DNA of 64,000 nucleotides from Polyporus tsugae (Eukaryota > Basidiomycota > Agaricomycetes > Polyporales > Polyporaceae): contig JAHRBS010000001.1 of assembly GCA_024305745.1 (NCBI GenBank), positions 1-64,000 on the forward strand, in the 5' to 3' direction. The number at the start of each line of letters is the position of its first letter. Positions within the stretch are counted from its first letter, which is position 1. The notes below the pieces were generated by a model, which searched no databases, was not told the origin of the DNA, and saw only the letters and a list, made by a program, of their open reading frames with translations. The translations under genes were made by a program, and so were the position numbers. Positions 11,183 through 22,897 of this stretch are shown here, one piece after another.

Positions 11183-11707
11183 ATGTCGAATCCCATCAAA
11201 CCTGATGCCAAGGCCACTCATCCTCTCCCGCTCAGCTCGACTCTCCACGATCTCGCTCTCCTTCGTGCTTCTGATCTTGACTTCGCCTCACTCCTCCCCT
11301 CCACACCCTCACAAGGCTCAGATGGGAAGGAGACTGAAGCAAGCCGCGACGCCGCTGTCGACAATAGTGTACAACGCTCCATGCAGTTTTCGCGGGAGGC
11401 TCGCGCCGCCCTAAAGCTCCTCCATATCGATGTTGTCGAGCGCGAGGGATCCAGAGTGGACCAGGTGCGGGAGAAGCTCGAAGACGCCATCAAAGGTCTC
11501 GATGGGACGAGTCACAATGCGCCTTGTACGTCATGTCCCGGGGATATACGCTTCATCCTTCTCAACTCCCTCCATGGTTTCAGAGCCCAGTGCACCGTGA
11601 CGGGCTCGTCTATGGGACTCCACCAATCCAATCAAGAGGGGTTAGAAGGTTTTCAAAGGCGTCACCGTAGTGGATTCCTCTGTGGAGCACGTCCTTGCGA
11701 ACGCTAG
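11183..11707 (+). CDS. Small hypothetical protein
   Basis: An open frame of about 174 codons starts MSNPIKPDAKATHPLP. The first 110 residues look coding: a hydrophilic, Ala/Asp/Glu-rich, helical segment including LHDLALLRASDLDFASLL, REARAALKLLHIDVVE and RVDQVREKLEDAIKGL. I recall similar small proteins in other Agaricomycetes but know no function. A good donor at 11526 (GTACGT) and an acceptor near 11582 would create a stop right after splicing, giving a protein of about 114 residues; unspliced, the frame runs to 11707. The end is therefore uncertain. An in-frame ATG at 11054 would add a serine/threonine-rich extension of low quality, so I prefer 11183. Confidence 0.45.
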   Translation: MSNPIKPDAKATHPLPLSSTLHDLALLRASDLDFASLLPSTPSQGSDGKETEASRDAAVDNSVQRSMQFSREARAALKLLHIDVVEREGSRVDQVREKLEDAIKGLDGTSHNAPCTSCPGDIRFILLNSLHGFRAQCTVTGSSMGLHQSNQEGLEGFQRRHRSGFLCGARPCER

Positions 11708-11880
11708 TTCCCCGCCAGTTCCCCTAGCCCGCATCGTCAATATTTCAATCCCCCCCACTCGCACGCAACCACCACCTATTCGTAAATCCTCTCCCGCTGC
11801 AACACCTTTACTGTTCCGAATAATGTTTCTTTTCAAGCGAGTTAGGGTGGAGCCCAACGCTGCTGCAGTCCAGACGCGCT

Positions 11881-11888
11881 TGACGTCA
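11881..11888. promoter_or_regulatory. Perfect CRE (TGACGTCA) upstream of CON-6
   Basis: The palindrome TGACGTCA is the full-length binding site of ATF/CREB-type bZIP factors. It lies about 20 bases upstream of a TATATA-like box (about 11906-11911) and about 125 bases upstream of the CON-6 start. In fungi Atf1-type factors control stress and sporulation genes, which fits a CON-6 promoter; the regulatory role here is inferred. Confidence 0.5.
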
Positions 11889-12008
11889 TTCGCCCCCTCC
11901 CGTGGATATATAGCCGTCCGCTCTGCATTCTACTCTCCCCCCCACTCAGCCCACTCAACCCACTACCCGACTTCTACCACTTCCTTTGAACGTACCTATT
12001 CTACAACC

Positions 12009-12555
12009 ATGGCTACTCAACACGACGGTACGCTCCGTCCGCATCCTCGTACTTGCAAGTGGCTCACACGTCCCCTATCCAGAGAAGCGCGTCGCTGCAG
12101 GCCTCAAGGCCGCCATCAACAACCCCAACGTCTCCGAGGAGGCCCGCAAGAACGCTCAGGAGCGTCTTGACCAGATGGGCGAGCACGACATCGCCGGTCG
12201 CACGCACCCGACCGGGACCGTCGACACCCAAGGCCACGAGACCAACCGCGTCCTCGGCGGATACAAGGCCACCCTCCACAGTGCGCATTCCTCATTTCTC
12301 CCGCTCCTGCGTCGAACCAGGACGCTCACCGAGGTGTGGTGCACAGACCCGCGCACGAGCGACGAGGCCAAGCGCCACGCGCGCGAGATCCTCGAGGCCG
12401 ACGGCTACACGGTCGAGCCCGCCGCGGGCGTGACCGAGGACGAGCACCAGACCCGCGTCCTCGCCGGCTACAAGGCCGCGCTGCACAACCCGCGCGTGTC
12501 GAAGGAGGCGAAGGAGCACGCCAAGGAGTACCTCGCGGAGTACAACGCCCTCTGA
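12009..12555 (+). CDS. con-6: Conidiation-specific protein 6 (CON-6) family
   Basis: Small hydrophilic protein of about 140 residues made of three copies of the CON-6 repeat: KAAINNPNVSEEARKNAQ, then KATLHNPRTSDEAKRHA, then KAALHNPRVSKEAKEHA, each followed by a short helix. Exons are 12009-12027, 12083-12280 and 12347-12555. The second intron splits the second repeat and joins L-H to N-P-R in frame. The family accumulates in spores and stressed or stationary cells; its molecular role is unknown, with structural or desiccation protection suggested. The very short first exon (MATQHD) is supported by GTACGC and CCAG splice sites and by an ACAACC context before ATG. A CRE and a TATA-like box lie upstream. 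Confidence 0.88.
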
Positions 12556-12961
12556 GCTATCCCGGCGTGTCCTCGGCGTCGGTCCGGTGACTGTGTGTAC
12601 GATCATCGCAGCCTTGTAATTGTGTATGAATATTGTACCGTAATCGGCATTCAAGTTTGCACGTTGGCGTAATCTTTACCATTGCATCGGAGTATTGGCG
12701 TTGACGTTGATCATCGAAGGGTGGTCAAGACCTGTATGCGGGCGTGGCGTCATACGCATCGAAGGGCTAAAGTGCACTGGATATGCACGCAGTGGAGTAC
12801 ACAGTCAGGTGCAAGTGCTAGACGAGGACGATCGTCCATACAATTAATTCCAGGGAGCATCCGAATACATCTCTTAAGAGCTGAACGTGAGCCACATCCC
12901 ACAATGCAAGGGCACAACAACTCACAGTTTACAATGCCCAGCCGGGCTGACGCGGCAGCGT
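12556..12961. other. Convergent intergenic region
   Basis: About 400 bases between the stops of CON-6 and the first FAD monooxygenase copy. It must hold both 3' ends. I see no other gene. Confidence 0.5.
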
Positions 12962-15064
12962 TCAGTCGCCCATCGTCATGCTGAAAGTTTCCTGAAGGAA
13001 TATCCGCTCCGCGCGTTCTTGCGTGAGACCCCAACTCTGCCACCAGTTTTCCGCCGCGTCCTCAGGATCATACGCGAAGACGTCCTCGATCACCTGCTCC
13101 AACGTCAGCCTCGTCATTCGCTCGACGCACGAGACAACTGCCATCAGCTCCGCACACGCACCGAAACCATCTTCTCGCTCGTGTTCTGCGGGCCCTCGGT
13201 CCCGAGATTCTTGACCTCCTCTTCGGCGCGTTCGTGCAAGCCACTGTCACCGTGCTCCGCGATGCCCGGCGGCAGGTCACCGGCGAAGATGTTCCCGACC
13301 GACACCTCGAGGACCGCCTTCACGCGAGGCTCGCGAATCTCCTGCACGGCGTGGAGGAAGTCCTTGATCTGCTCCCTGCGGTGGAGGTGCGAGAAGATCT
13401 GCGCGAGGGCCGCGGCGTCGCCGACCGACAGGCTTAACGGGTATATGGAGCCGGGCTGGGGGGGGGGGGGCATACATACGGGCGAAGGCCGTCAAGAACT
13501 TGTGGGGATGACTCCGACGGGGACATGCGGCACCGGGACGACGTAACTTACGTGGATGGGATGCGCAGACTGACCGATGCAGATCACGTTGCCCTTGCGG
13601 TGGACCCACTCCTTGAGGAACGGCTGTTGGGTCATGGGGCTGCTGAGGATCCTCGTGGACGCTTCCGCGAGCGCGGCTATCCTGCGTCAAACGCGTCGGC
13701 AAAAAAAAAAAAAAAAAAAAAACGGTCCGTGTCTGGACGGGCGTGGAGAGAGTGTGTGATCAGAAGACGTGCGTACCGAGGATCACCGGCCTTCAGCCAT
13801 TGGAGGAGCTCTTCTTTGGGGGCGAAGCGGACGAGTGTGGGGTCGCTCGACCGACGGCCAATATAGACGAATAGCGTGAACAGTGGTTCGCCGGTTTGTC
13901 CCCCTGGCTGCAGCCATGTCTCAGGCGGGGAGGATATGGTTTATGTGACTCGGAGCGCACGCACCACGGGGAATCCGAGGGCACCATATGATTTGCTAAA
14001 CCACGTATAGACTTTTCCCTGGGTAGGATAAGATCGAGGTGAGGGCACGAGTCGACAGTCAGTCAACGTACCGGCTCTGAAAGTTGCATCATTGCGGGGT
14101 CGTTAAGCTCCTTCAGCGCCGATGTTAGGATTACTGCACTGTAGTATATAAGAGGGGGGGGGTCAATAGCGCCATTCGAATCAAAAGGACTGCATGACTC
14201 GACTTGTAGACCTGCCAGTCCCCGGGCTTTTCAACGTCCTCCTCACCAGTTCCTTCCAACACAACTCTCCGGCTAATCCGTTGGAGGAGGTTCCCGTCAG
14301 CACCGACGACGACGTCTGCAGTCACCACCTCTCCCGAAGCTAGAGCCACCGACGGACGCTCCGCATCGGGTGTGACGCCGACGACCTGGCAGCCGGGTCG
14401 CAGCACCGCGCCGTGCTTGATCGCGCATTCTGCGAGTATCCTACGCAACTCCCCGTACTTGACCGCCCGCCTTGCGTGGGCAACGACGCCAGACCAAACA
14501 CAGTGGGAAGGGCACGTACCGAGATGAGAAGGAAGTCACCGCCGAGCTCCTCCATGACCGACTCTTCCCATTCGTGGGCGCCGATGAGGGAGCCGTTGTC
14601 CCCTGTTTGTTTGTTTCCAAACGTCCGTGAATGAATGGCTCAGACTAGCGTGAGACGTAAAAACTTGAAGGAGACGTACATTGTGCGAAGAGCACACCCG
14701 TCGACTTGATGGAGGCTGCACGGAGAGCGTCCTCCATTCCCCACCGATAGAATAGTCCACTCACGTTTGGAGCGACGCGACAGCCTCCGCCCATGGGACA
14801 CTTTAACCGTAGATGAGTATCGAGAATCTTCAAATAGGACTCCACAGGGAGGACGCCGACGCGCCTTGAAGAAGTCTGGGTCGTTGTCCAGTACGGTAAC
14901 CTTGTGTCCAGCGCGAGCCAAGCCAATGGCGGCCGTCATGCCGGCTATGGATCCGCCGATGATGACGAACTGTATTGACAAGCATGGTGGAGGCGCAGAG
15001 AGCTTTGATTGAGATGCGATGTCAGAGATCGGAAAGTTGAAACGTTGGAAAGAATACGCACCAT
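12962..15064 (-). CDS. FAD-dependent monooxygenase, copy 1 (C-terminal frameshift likely)
   Basis: Group A flavoprotein monooxygenase (salicylate hydroxylase/UbiH-like), which would hydroxylate a small aromatic or polyketide substrate with NAD(P)H and O2. The start codon at 15062-15064 is directly followed by a phase-0 intron (14970-15061); exon 2 begins FVIIGGSIAGMTAAIGLARAGHKVTVLDND, shown here only as family evidence through its parts GGSIAG (dinucleotide fold) and VTVLDND. Later landmarks are ADVVVGADGN (DG motif), GKVYTWFSKSYGALGFP, VICIGQSAHPIH (GD-motif region) and SVGDAAALAQIFSHL. A run of 22 T (22 A on the plus strand, 13701-13722) forms the polypyrimidine tract of one intron. The frame ends at NTSEKMVSVRVRS near 13144, but the next frame continues with EDVFAYDPEDAAENWW, which matches copy 2 (SIDPEDEADNWW). 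A single-base shift near 13155 therefore separates the last 60 residues. Confidence 0.75.
13701..13722. repeat. Homopolymer run of 22 A
   Basis: Twenty-two A in a row on the plus strand, forming an unusually long T tract before a 3' splice site of FAD monooxygenase copy 1. Its length is likely to vary between strains and to be error-prone in sequencing. Confidence 0.9.
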
Positions 15065-16316
15065 CGCAGGTTCTCAGATGCGCAAGGCACGGTGTAGGAT
15101 TCAACGGAGAGCGACAAAGGCGAGGGGAAGTAGGAGAGCGAGAAACGTGGTTTCAAGCGGGACTGGGGAGGGATCAACCGGAGAGTTTGGAGGGAGTCGG
15201 AGTACAGTATGGGAGGCGAGGTAAGTATAAATGAAAGACTGATCCAGAGCATCCAGCCTCTGCTGCGTGTCCGAGGGACCTAAGGGGTTCGGGGCGATGA
15301 TTGCTAACGTATGCGTCGCGATCGCACACGATGCTGTACATGTACATGTGGTGTTCAAGTGTTCGGTTAGGTCCTCCATAGCTTCATCTTTGCTCACCCG
15401 GTCTGCACTTCACCTAATCTGGCCCTCCATTTTGTGGTCAAGGACGTCGCGATCGATGGGAGATATGCATAGGCGTAAGTGACTCGGGTGACGGGTCCTG
15501 GAAAGAGTCTGACGGCGCTTGGACGATGGTGGTATCCCGGCGGGGAGAAGAGATATTCCGGGAGAGAGATCTGAGACCAAGTCTGAGACGGAAGCATCTG
15601 GCCACTCCACTTACGTACTTGACGATCAGTCCCGTCTCGTCCAGGCACCTTACTTAGCGATTAACCTCCAGATGGTGGACCAGGTTAATTGGGGATGTAA
15701 AACACATGTATTGCCGTTCGTACTAGTGAGTATGTCGACCGACGTCCAGTGTCGTGCGTCAAGGACCACCTTTGCTCGCATACCATGCATGATCTCGCTG
15801 CGTCTGTCCGCATAATTTGCACACACCAACAAGCAGCCATTCCTACTCGTTGTACGAGGCGCGTACGAAACGGGAACAATAATAACAAACGCTCGGTCCG
15901 GCCCCGGATGCTTCTCCAACGTCGATGCTAAGCTATTAGTGTAGTCGCTGCAGTGGGACACTTCTCTTCGAATGTCTGGCAGCCAAGGCTTCTCGTGAGC
16001 GTGGCTTCCGGCGGTCAGTCGCTCGCACTCCTATGATCTACTTACCATTAACTTTCCTGCCCACGACTGGAGTCTGGAGGCCCCGAATGATGGATTGGTG
16101 GCCAGATTGGGTGAGCAAGGGCCCAGGGCAGTGTCCACGACGATCTCGCTTGCGATCTCGACAACATGATGTTGAACCCAAGGCCATTCTCTCCTTTATA
16201 CCGCGCTATGACTTCCGCCAGCATCACATACGTCTATCCTCTCTCCAGTCCCGCTGAACATTCCCCTTCTCGCTCGCCTGCTTCCTCTCGTCCGACATCA
16301 CGTGTAACGACCTGCG
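15065..16316. other. Spacer between head-to-head FAD monooxygenase copies 1 and 3
   Basis: About 1.25 kb lies between two start codons on opposite strands. The parts next to both starts are related (a CCAGTCCCGCTTGAA-like block, C/T-rich sequence, then CTGCGATG), so the duplication included promoter sequence. Small open frames at 15101-15815 overlap in several frames and are not recognised. Confidence 0.5.
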
Positions 16317-17190
16317 ATGGTATGTCGTATCTGATAGGCAGCGACGCCCACCAACGTTTGCTGTGGCCAACAACTTCGAAGACATCCCAATCAACTTAGC
16401 TTTCTCCTCCACCACCTCGCTTGTCAATACAGTTCTTCATTGTCGGCGGAGCATAACAGCCGCCGTTAGCTTGACTCGCGTTGGACACAAGGTTACCGTA
16501 CTAGACAACGATCCACACTTCTTCAAGGTGCGTCGTCGTCGTCGCTATCCTATAAGGTTCTCGATACTCATCCAGAGATGTAGAGTCCGATAGGCGGAGG
16601 CTGTCGGGTCGCTCCAAGCGCGACTCGACTGTTCTATCCGAGGTGGGGAATGGAGGACGCTCTCCGTGCAGCCTCCATCAAGTCGACGGGTGTGCTCTTC
16701 GCACAATGTACGTCTCGTTTACGTCCTCTCGCGCGCGATACGCTAGCCACTCACGGACATTTGAAACAGGGGACAACGGCTCCCTCGTCTGCGTCCACGA
16801 ACGGGAAGTCGGTTATGGAGGAGCTTGGTGGTGACTTTCTTCTTATCTCGGTAGTGACTACGTGCCCATTCTCCTTCGATCGGAGTCCGTCGACCACTCA
16901 GAATTGGTGGCCAAGGTACTTACGGGGAGTTGTGTAGGATAGTCGCAGAATGCGCGATCAAGCAGGGCGCGGTGCTACGACCAGGTCGTCGGCGTCCTGA
17001 GTCACACCTGATGCGGAGCGTCCATCTGTGACCCTCGCTTCTGGTGGGGTGGCGACCGCAGACGTTGTCGTCGGTGCTGACGGGAGCTATCTTTCCCAAC
17101 GTGTTACCCGGAAAGCTCTATTACTAGTATTAGAAGGAATCGGTGAAGAGGATATTGAGAAGCCCGCGGGCTAGCAGATATACAAGTTAA
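16317..17190 (+). pseudogene. Decayed FAD monooxygenase, copy 3 (inverted)
   Basis: A relic of the copy 1 gene in opposite orientation. It keeps the ATG followed at once by an intron (GCGATG|GTATGT), the acceptor TTGTCAATACAG, then FFIVGG, VGHKVTVLDNDPHFFK, WGMEDALRAASIKSTGVLFAQ-like sequence, GKSVMEELGGDFLLISV, a TADVVVGADGS segment and DIEKP. Breaks: about 10 bases are missing in the dinucleotide-binding motif, which brings stops into frame; TAG replaces a codon after DIEKPAG; and nothing homologous follows 17.2 kb, so the substrate and C-terminal parts are gone. Confidence 0.8.
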
Positions 17191-18131
17191 GTCCGAGCGC
17201 TGTCTTCCATATTTGAGTGACGCCGTTGACTCCCCGTGGCAACGTCCATCCAACTCCAATAGTGTGTTAATACCAACTGAAGCCAGAACTCGGAATACGT
17301 ACTAACTACTTATGACTCTGAGGAGCTGTCCGTGCGCGCGCGCGGCAGCGACCGCAGGTGTACGGCGCCTGGGCGCCGGCGCGAGCCCACCTTGCTCGGT
17401 GCGAGCCGTCAGCCGCATATTCGACTCGTGTAAAAGACCTTTTACAGTAAACCCGAATAATGCCAGCCAGGCACAGCTAGCGATTGTTCTTCACACGGGT
17501 GGGACATTATGTAAACTTGATGTCGTATCCAACGAGACGTTCAACACCTCACGCGTCACGAGCGGGCGGACTCACGAGTACATATGCATAACGTCCTGTC
17601 CACGGTAAAACGGGGAGAAAAAATAAACAAGGGAACCTCACGGAGATATAGGAAGATGAGGAGGTTCGGCTGGTGGCACAGTGAGATCGGCATACGCACA
17701 GGCACGAGGAGGTCGTCCGACGGCGCGATCCCTTACGGGCTCGACGGAGGTTGACTACGACTGTTTGCTGTGTGGTTTCCCGTCCAGACACATGAGATAC
17801 CCTGGCACCATAAATTCTAACGAGAGAGAAACGTACGCAGCACAGGTGATGCCGAACCGAACATACAGTGCTAGTCGGTGATCAAGGTAATACGGTATCT
17901 AAATATCCACGAGTCATTATGTAGGTCCAACGCAAGCGGTGGGGTATATGCCTGTCGACGTCGAGATCCCCATGTGAGCCAACCTGTAGACACACGGTCC
18001 GCAGTGAATGAACGCCGACGTACCGGAAAGGAATATGCAAGAGTTGCGAGCTCGAGGGACAGGAATGGGGAAAGGGAGAGCGCACCAAAGCTACGATCAT
18101 AGCAATGAAGAGAGAGAGAAAACGGAAAACG
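17191..18131. other. Intergenic region with no recognised gene
   Basis: About 940 bases between the decayed copy 3 and the stop of copy 2. It holds a GCGCGCGCGCGG stretch near 17335 and short unrelated open frames. I see nothing that supports a gene. Confidence 0.5.
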
Positions 18132-20198
18132 TTATACGAGGAGGACCTCCGTCGTCACTACCGTAACCTGCTCAGCGACCGTGAACGCTGCCTCCCACCC
18201 CTTCCCTTGTTCCTTCTTCTCCTCGTGTTCTTCTTCCTCTTCTTCGCTTTCGGCCTTAACCTCGCCGTCTGCGAGATCCCACCGTGCCGCACGCGACTCG
18301 AGGGATCCCCACTGAACCCACCAGTTGTCGGCCTCGTCCTCGGGGTCAATCGAATATATGTTCTCGACAGCCGCGATCAGCTGTTCACTCGACTGCGGCT
18401 GGATCCTCCGTTTGCCTTTGAGACTCTTGAGGCCCTTCTCCACTTGTCTGTCCATTTCACGGTCGTGCGCGGCCGCCACCGAGGGGGGTATCGATACGGC
18501 GAAGATGTTGCCCGACGCTCTCCTCATAACGTCCTCGACACGCTCCTTCCGGACCTCCTGGACAGCCGAGAGGAAGCTGTCGATCTGGTCCCTCCGGCTG
18601 AGGTGGGAGAACACGCGACCGAGTGCAGCGGCGTCGCCTGTGGACATCCCGAGCGCGTAAATGGTTCCTAGCTAGGGATCGATACGCAGCGACGTGTGAG
18701 ACAGGGACGAAAGCCACGCGAATACCACCCGATGACTCACGACGAGAGGATGTGCGCCTTCACCGATGACGAGTAGCCTGCCATCGGGATGCACCCACTC
18801 CGGGCAGGGATTCCGCCTCGGCATCGGGACGCAACTGATACTCGAAGCACCAGCTGCGAGTTCTGTCAACCTAGGGGTGAAAGCGCGCGGAACCGTTAGG
18901 AGGCCCCTAAATATGCGGAAAGAATGGCGGAAAGAACATACCGTGGGTCTGCATTGTTAATCACTGCCAGCAACTCGTCGTTGTCCGTCTTCCAAACCGT
19001 CTCCGTTCGACCATCTTCGTACCGAGGTCCGTAGACGAACAGAACAAACTCGGAGTCCCCTGTTCTTGGTGCTTTCTAGAGATAGAGCTCGTAACGTTGT
19101 TCATCATATTCCACGAGCTGAAGACTTACTATCGGGAACCCGATGGCACTGTACTCGGCACCAAGCCATGTGAACACCTTTCCCTGATGTTCAGCAACCG
19201 TCAGGCTAACCTACGAGGAAACCCGCCTAGCACGTACAGTTTTCCGGAGTTGGGTCCTGAGGCCTTCGTCCCGGATGTTATCGATCTCTGCGCCGGGAAC
19301 GACGACGCTGCGAACGACGCGGAAGTTAGCCACATATCGAGAAGGGGCGCGCTCACGTACTTAAAAAACTGCATCCCCGTCGGCTCGGCGACGTCGCCCT
19401 GCCCGAACGCCTTGAGGACCGTCGTTCGGGCCACCCAATCCTTCCACGCTGAACCGTCGCAACCGACGATGACATCCCCGTACACAACCTCTCCGTTCTC
19501 CAGTGTTATCCACGGGCGATCCGAGTGAGGATGCACGCTCTCAACCTTCATTGGTGGGTGGATCTTTGCGCCATGCTCAACGGCAGCCTCAGCGAGGATC
19601 CTCCGTAGCTCGAAGAACTAGTGAGATGCAAGTTTAGCGAGAGGGGGCCCCAAGACGGTCGCGGTCGCAGTCGCCCGCACACTCACGTGCATACAGAGGA
19701 AGTCGCCGCCCGTCTCGCTAATCACGTCGTCTTCCCAGTCATGTCCGCCGTAAACCCGGCCGGTATCGTCTGCATTCGCACGGTTACGCTTAGTACATAA
19801 GCCAAGACAGCGAACGCAACGTTTCGGCTCACAAGCTGCGAACAGGTTGCCAGTGGCCTTGACGGAAGCATCCCTCAGCCGCTGTTCCAAGCCCCAACGG
19901 TAGTAGATCTTGGTCGAGTTTGGAGGCAAACGGCACCCGGCCTGAATCGGGTTCTGGGGGGAAATGCGGGTAAGAGAGGGGGGACTGGGCAAGAGAACGG
20001 TGGCCACGGACCTGCACGAACGGATCGTCGAAGTCAAAGACGGTCACGTTGTGGCCGGCACGACGAAGAGCAATGGCGGAGGAGAGACCGCATATCGAGC
20101 CACCGACGATGAGGAAGTCGATGGGGAGGAAGTCGGGAGATTGCTGATGTTGCTCGTGAGCATGGGTGACATCGGAATGGAAGAAGGCAGCGTACCAT
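18132..20198 (-). CDS. FAD-dependent monooxygenase, copy 2
   Basis: The best preserved of the three paralogues. As in copy 1, the ATG (20196-20198) is alone in exon 1 and is followed by a phase-0 intron (20144-20195); exon 2 starts QSPDFLPIDFLIVGGSICG. Landmarks in order: IVGGSICGLSSA (FAD dinucleotide fold), NVTVFDFDDPF, TKIYYRWGLEQRLRDASVK, GGHDWEDDVISETGGDF, YGDVIVGCDGSAWKDW (DG motif), GKVFTWLGAEYSAIGFP, LLVIGEGAHPLV (GD-motif region), STGDAAALGRVFSHL and SIDPEDEADNWW. The C-terminus ends in a glutamate-rich tail (ESEEEEEEHEEKKE). About eight short introns are present. The reaction is probably hydroxylation of an aromatic or other secondary metabolite; no other biosynthetic gene is adjacent, so the pathway is unknown. 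Confidence 0.8.
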
Positions 20199-22897
20199 GA
20201 TGATTCGTTAGTGTCGTCAGTGAGCGTACGGTGAGGATGCAGAGGGTACAGGATGATGTTCTGGACGAGTGGGGGATGGAGGAGGGAGGGGGTTGGGGGT
20301 TGGGGGTAAGAAGAGGGAGTCGCCAGATCGCACACAGATCGTTTGGTGCACAATCTGAGCAGTTGAGTGACGTCTGTCTGAGATCGATCGGCACGTTGTT
20401 GAGACCTGTCAATCCCCGCTCCTCCTCCAGAACGCCCATTTCTTGTGAAGTAGCGTAACTGGTCCCCCAACACGCGTACCTCCGTATCCGTCACCGAATC
20501 AGTCTCTCTATTTCCTCTGTTCCCGCGTGTGTACTCTGCGGTCGAAAGGAAAGAATCGAAGCTAGAGCACATTGAGAATAACCGCTCAGGCACGCGCGTT
20601 TGGACATTTAACCTTTTGGTGAATGGTCGCGGGAGGCCACTCGCCACTCCCGAGCCTCTCCGAGCCCTCCCGCCTCTTGTCTCCTCCACCATCATGGAAG
20701 GTGACGTGTAACACGTCGTTCAAAATGAATTCCAGTCCCCGCCCTGGTTAGCGCGATCATGATCGAAGACACCGACGGGGACGCTCACCCAACGGTTAAC
20801 CGACTCCTGTCCTCTCCTGTCTCCCTTCCCTCGGCGCGAGGTGTGGGGCTCAATTCCACGCAACTGGCAATCTCAGTTGCCGCCGGTAGGGGAGTCTAAG
20901 TAATCTTAGGCCGAATGATATGTTTGGTTTATGATTGGCCGGTTGATCCCTCGTAATGCTCTAGCCGCACTGTCGGGCTGTCGTCTTTGTGATGCTGCCA
21001 GTACGTACGTACTAGTGTCCTCTTGGTAGCGGTCGCCGAAGACGTGTTGCATGGAACCTCTGCTGTTACACTCGCAACTTGATCGATGGCGCTACAAGCA
21101 ATATAACCCCGATTAGCGCAGCAAACCACAGGAAGCAGAACAGGGAATGGGAAGATGTCGCTCGCCTACGTTACAGTATGCTAGAGGTCACCCCGCCCGA
21201 CTCGATCATCGCCCTCGAACATATCCAAATCCTCTGGCCCTGTAAGTACACGCACCCACGGCCATCTCGGTGCTATTTTTGCAACATTTGATGCACATCG
21301 TCGACGTCTCTGCCTGCACAACGCGACCCTGAAAGCATTGCTGGAAGTCAAGACAGTGCGGAACAATATTAATATTGGTGATCGAGAGTCCAATGGTATG
21401 GTCCAGTTCGGTCGCACTCTGGACGTCGACGCGGATTGAGTCGATCACCGACTTCCCGGCGGCAAAAGCGGTCGGTTCCTGCTTCAAATTCCATCGCTAA
21501 TACATGAGTAAGTATAGATCCGAATCGATGTCTCCATGAACGTACTCAATAGACAAAGACGCAACGAGTACTTGTGGTCCCCAGACTGGCCATCGACGGT
21601 GCACCGAATGCGCACAACTGTACGGCAATGGGCCGCGGAAACTGGCCACACTCGTCAGTCTTTCGAGATTGTTCTACTCGTGAGGACATACACATGAAAC
21701 GTAGCTCCATCGAGCCATCGAGCCATTGCCATGGCGGGACATACCGCATACGTACTGCAGTGATCGGCAATGTCGGTGGATACTTATCGGTGCTCTGGGC
21801 GGTGGAGTGGGCATACTGTACATAGGAGACGGCGAGCAGCGTGGAACTGAGCGCTGAGCAGTAGCGGCGCTGTAGCGCGTTACCGGTTGCGGCGTAGAGT
21901 GAAGTCGTTATCCCGGACAGTCGTCATGTCAATGTCCCAGCGCCAGGCAACCAAGACCGTATAGCAACGAGACTCAAATAGGATCCAGGACTCACCGCTA
22001 GGCCGTTAACGGACCAGGGTTTCCGAATAAAAAGGGGAAGGGTTGGAGTTCGAATGCGGCGCATGATAGCCATTGTGTGCAGATAGATAAGTCCACCGGG
22101 TACGAGGCTCGGATGTGGGTGGTTACGCACCTCGATTCAAACCGTCCCAGGCAATGCAGCTTCGGGAGTAAATCGTTACTGTAGGGAAAGAATAACTCCG
22201 TATAGTGTTACTAGGGTGTGTTTGTGTTGTTCCGGGAAGGATTCAGGGTAAGCCTATCTGCGCCGTCTCTGTGTTACGAGAAGCGTATTCGAAGGCGGCT
22301 GCAAGCATAACGTATCCACAGGCGAAAATGGTCAGCGAGACGGCAACAATGAACCGAGCAACTCCTGACCTACCTCACTAGATGAGCGACTCTGCTAATG
22401 CTAGGGACCGGATATGCAAGGACGCTAGAGTGTGAGGAGGGTGCATGTCCGGCTGCAATCATCAGCACAAACGCCACCCGTGCTGTCGCCGCCTAGACCG
22501 CTTGTTGCGCTGCCGATTATTGAATTCGAAGACTTCAGACTTTAGTCGTCCGTCGACTCGCTTCGATTGAAACATACGAGTTGGGGTCACGAACTGAATA
22601 GGAGTCGACGACACGGCTCGCATGTTTTGAATCGTGGCTAGCTGACTCGCGAACGTGGCGGGGAACGTGTCGGCCTAAAACGCCTCTTGGATTAATTAAT
22701 TGGGGTATTACGACGGGATACCTATCCAAAGTAGATGATTATAGACTAGCGTTCGAGCGCGACGAAGAGAAAGAAGGCAGCGATGGACTCACAAGCGATA
22801 GCACATACACAGCGACTACGACGAGCTACACCGAAAGCGAAGCGACCAAGAAAATCTAATATGTAGAACACGACCAAGTTCGCAGCCGCGTTCCGCG
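20199..22897. other. Gene-poor 2.7 kb region
   Basis: No convincing gene. The densest coding-like stretch is on the minus strand at 21206-21490, where a frame reads SVIDSIRVDVQSATELDHTI and on, with a possible acceptor (ATTAG) just upstream near 21490; I do not recognise it and it may be a relic. Base composition drops toward 50% GC here, below the neighbouring genes. The rest shows scattered stops in all frames. Confidence 0.45.

Noticed and set aside
21181..21770. Possible gene on the minus strand in the gene-poor region
   Set aside because: Two short frames look mildly coding, but no complete model with start, splice sites and stop could be built. It is noted in the region entry only.
22020..22060. 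tRNA-like B box (GGAGTTCGAATGCGG)
   Set aside because: No matching A box or acceptor stem was found at the right distance.
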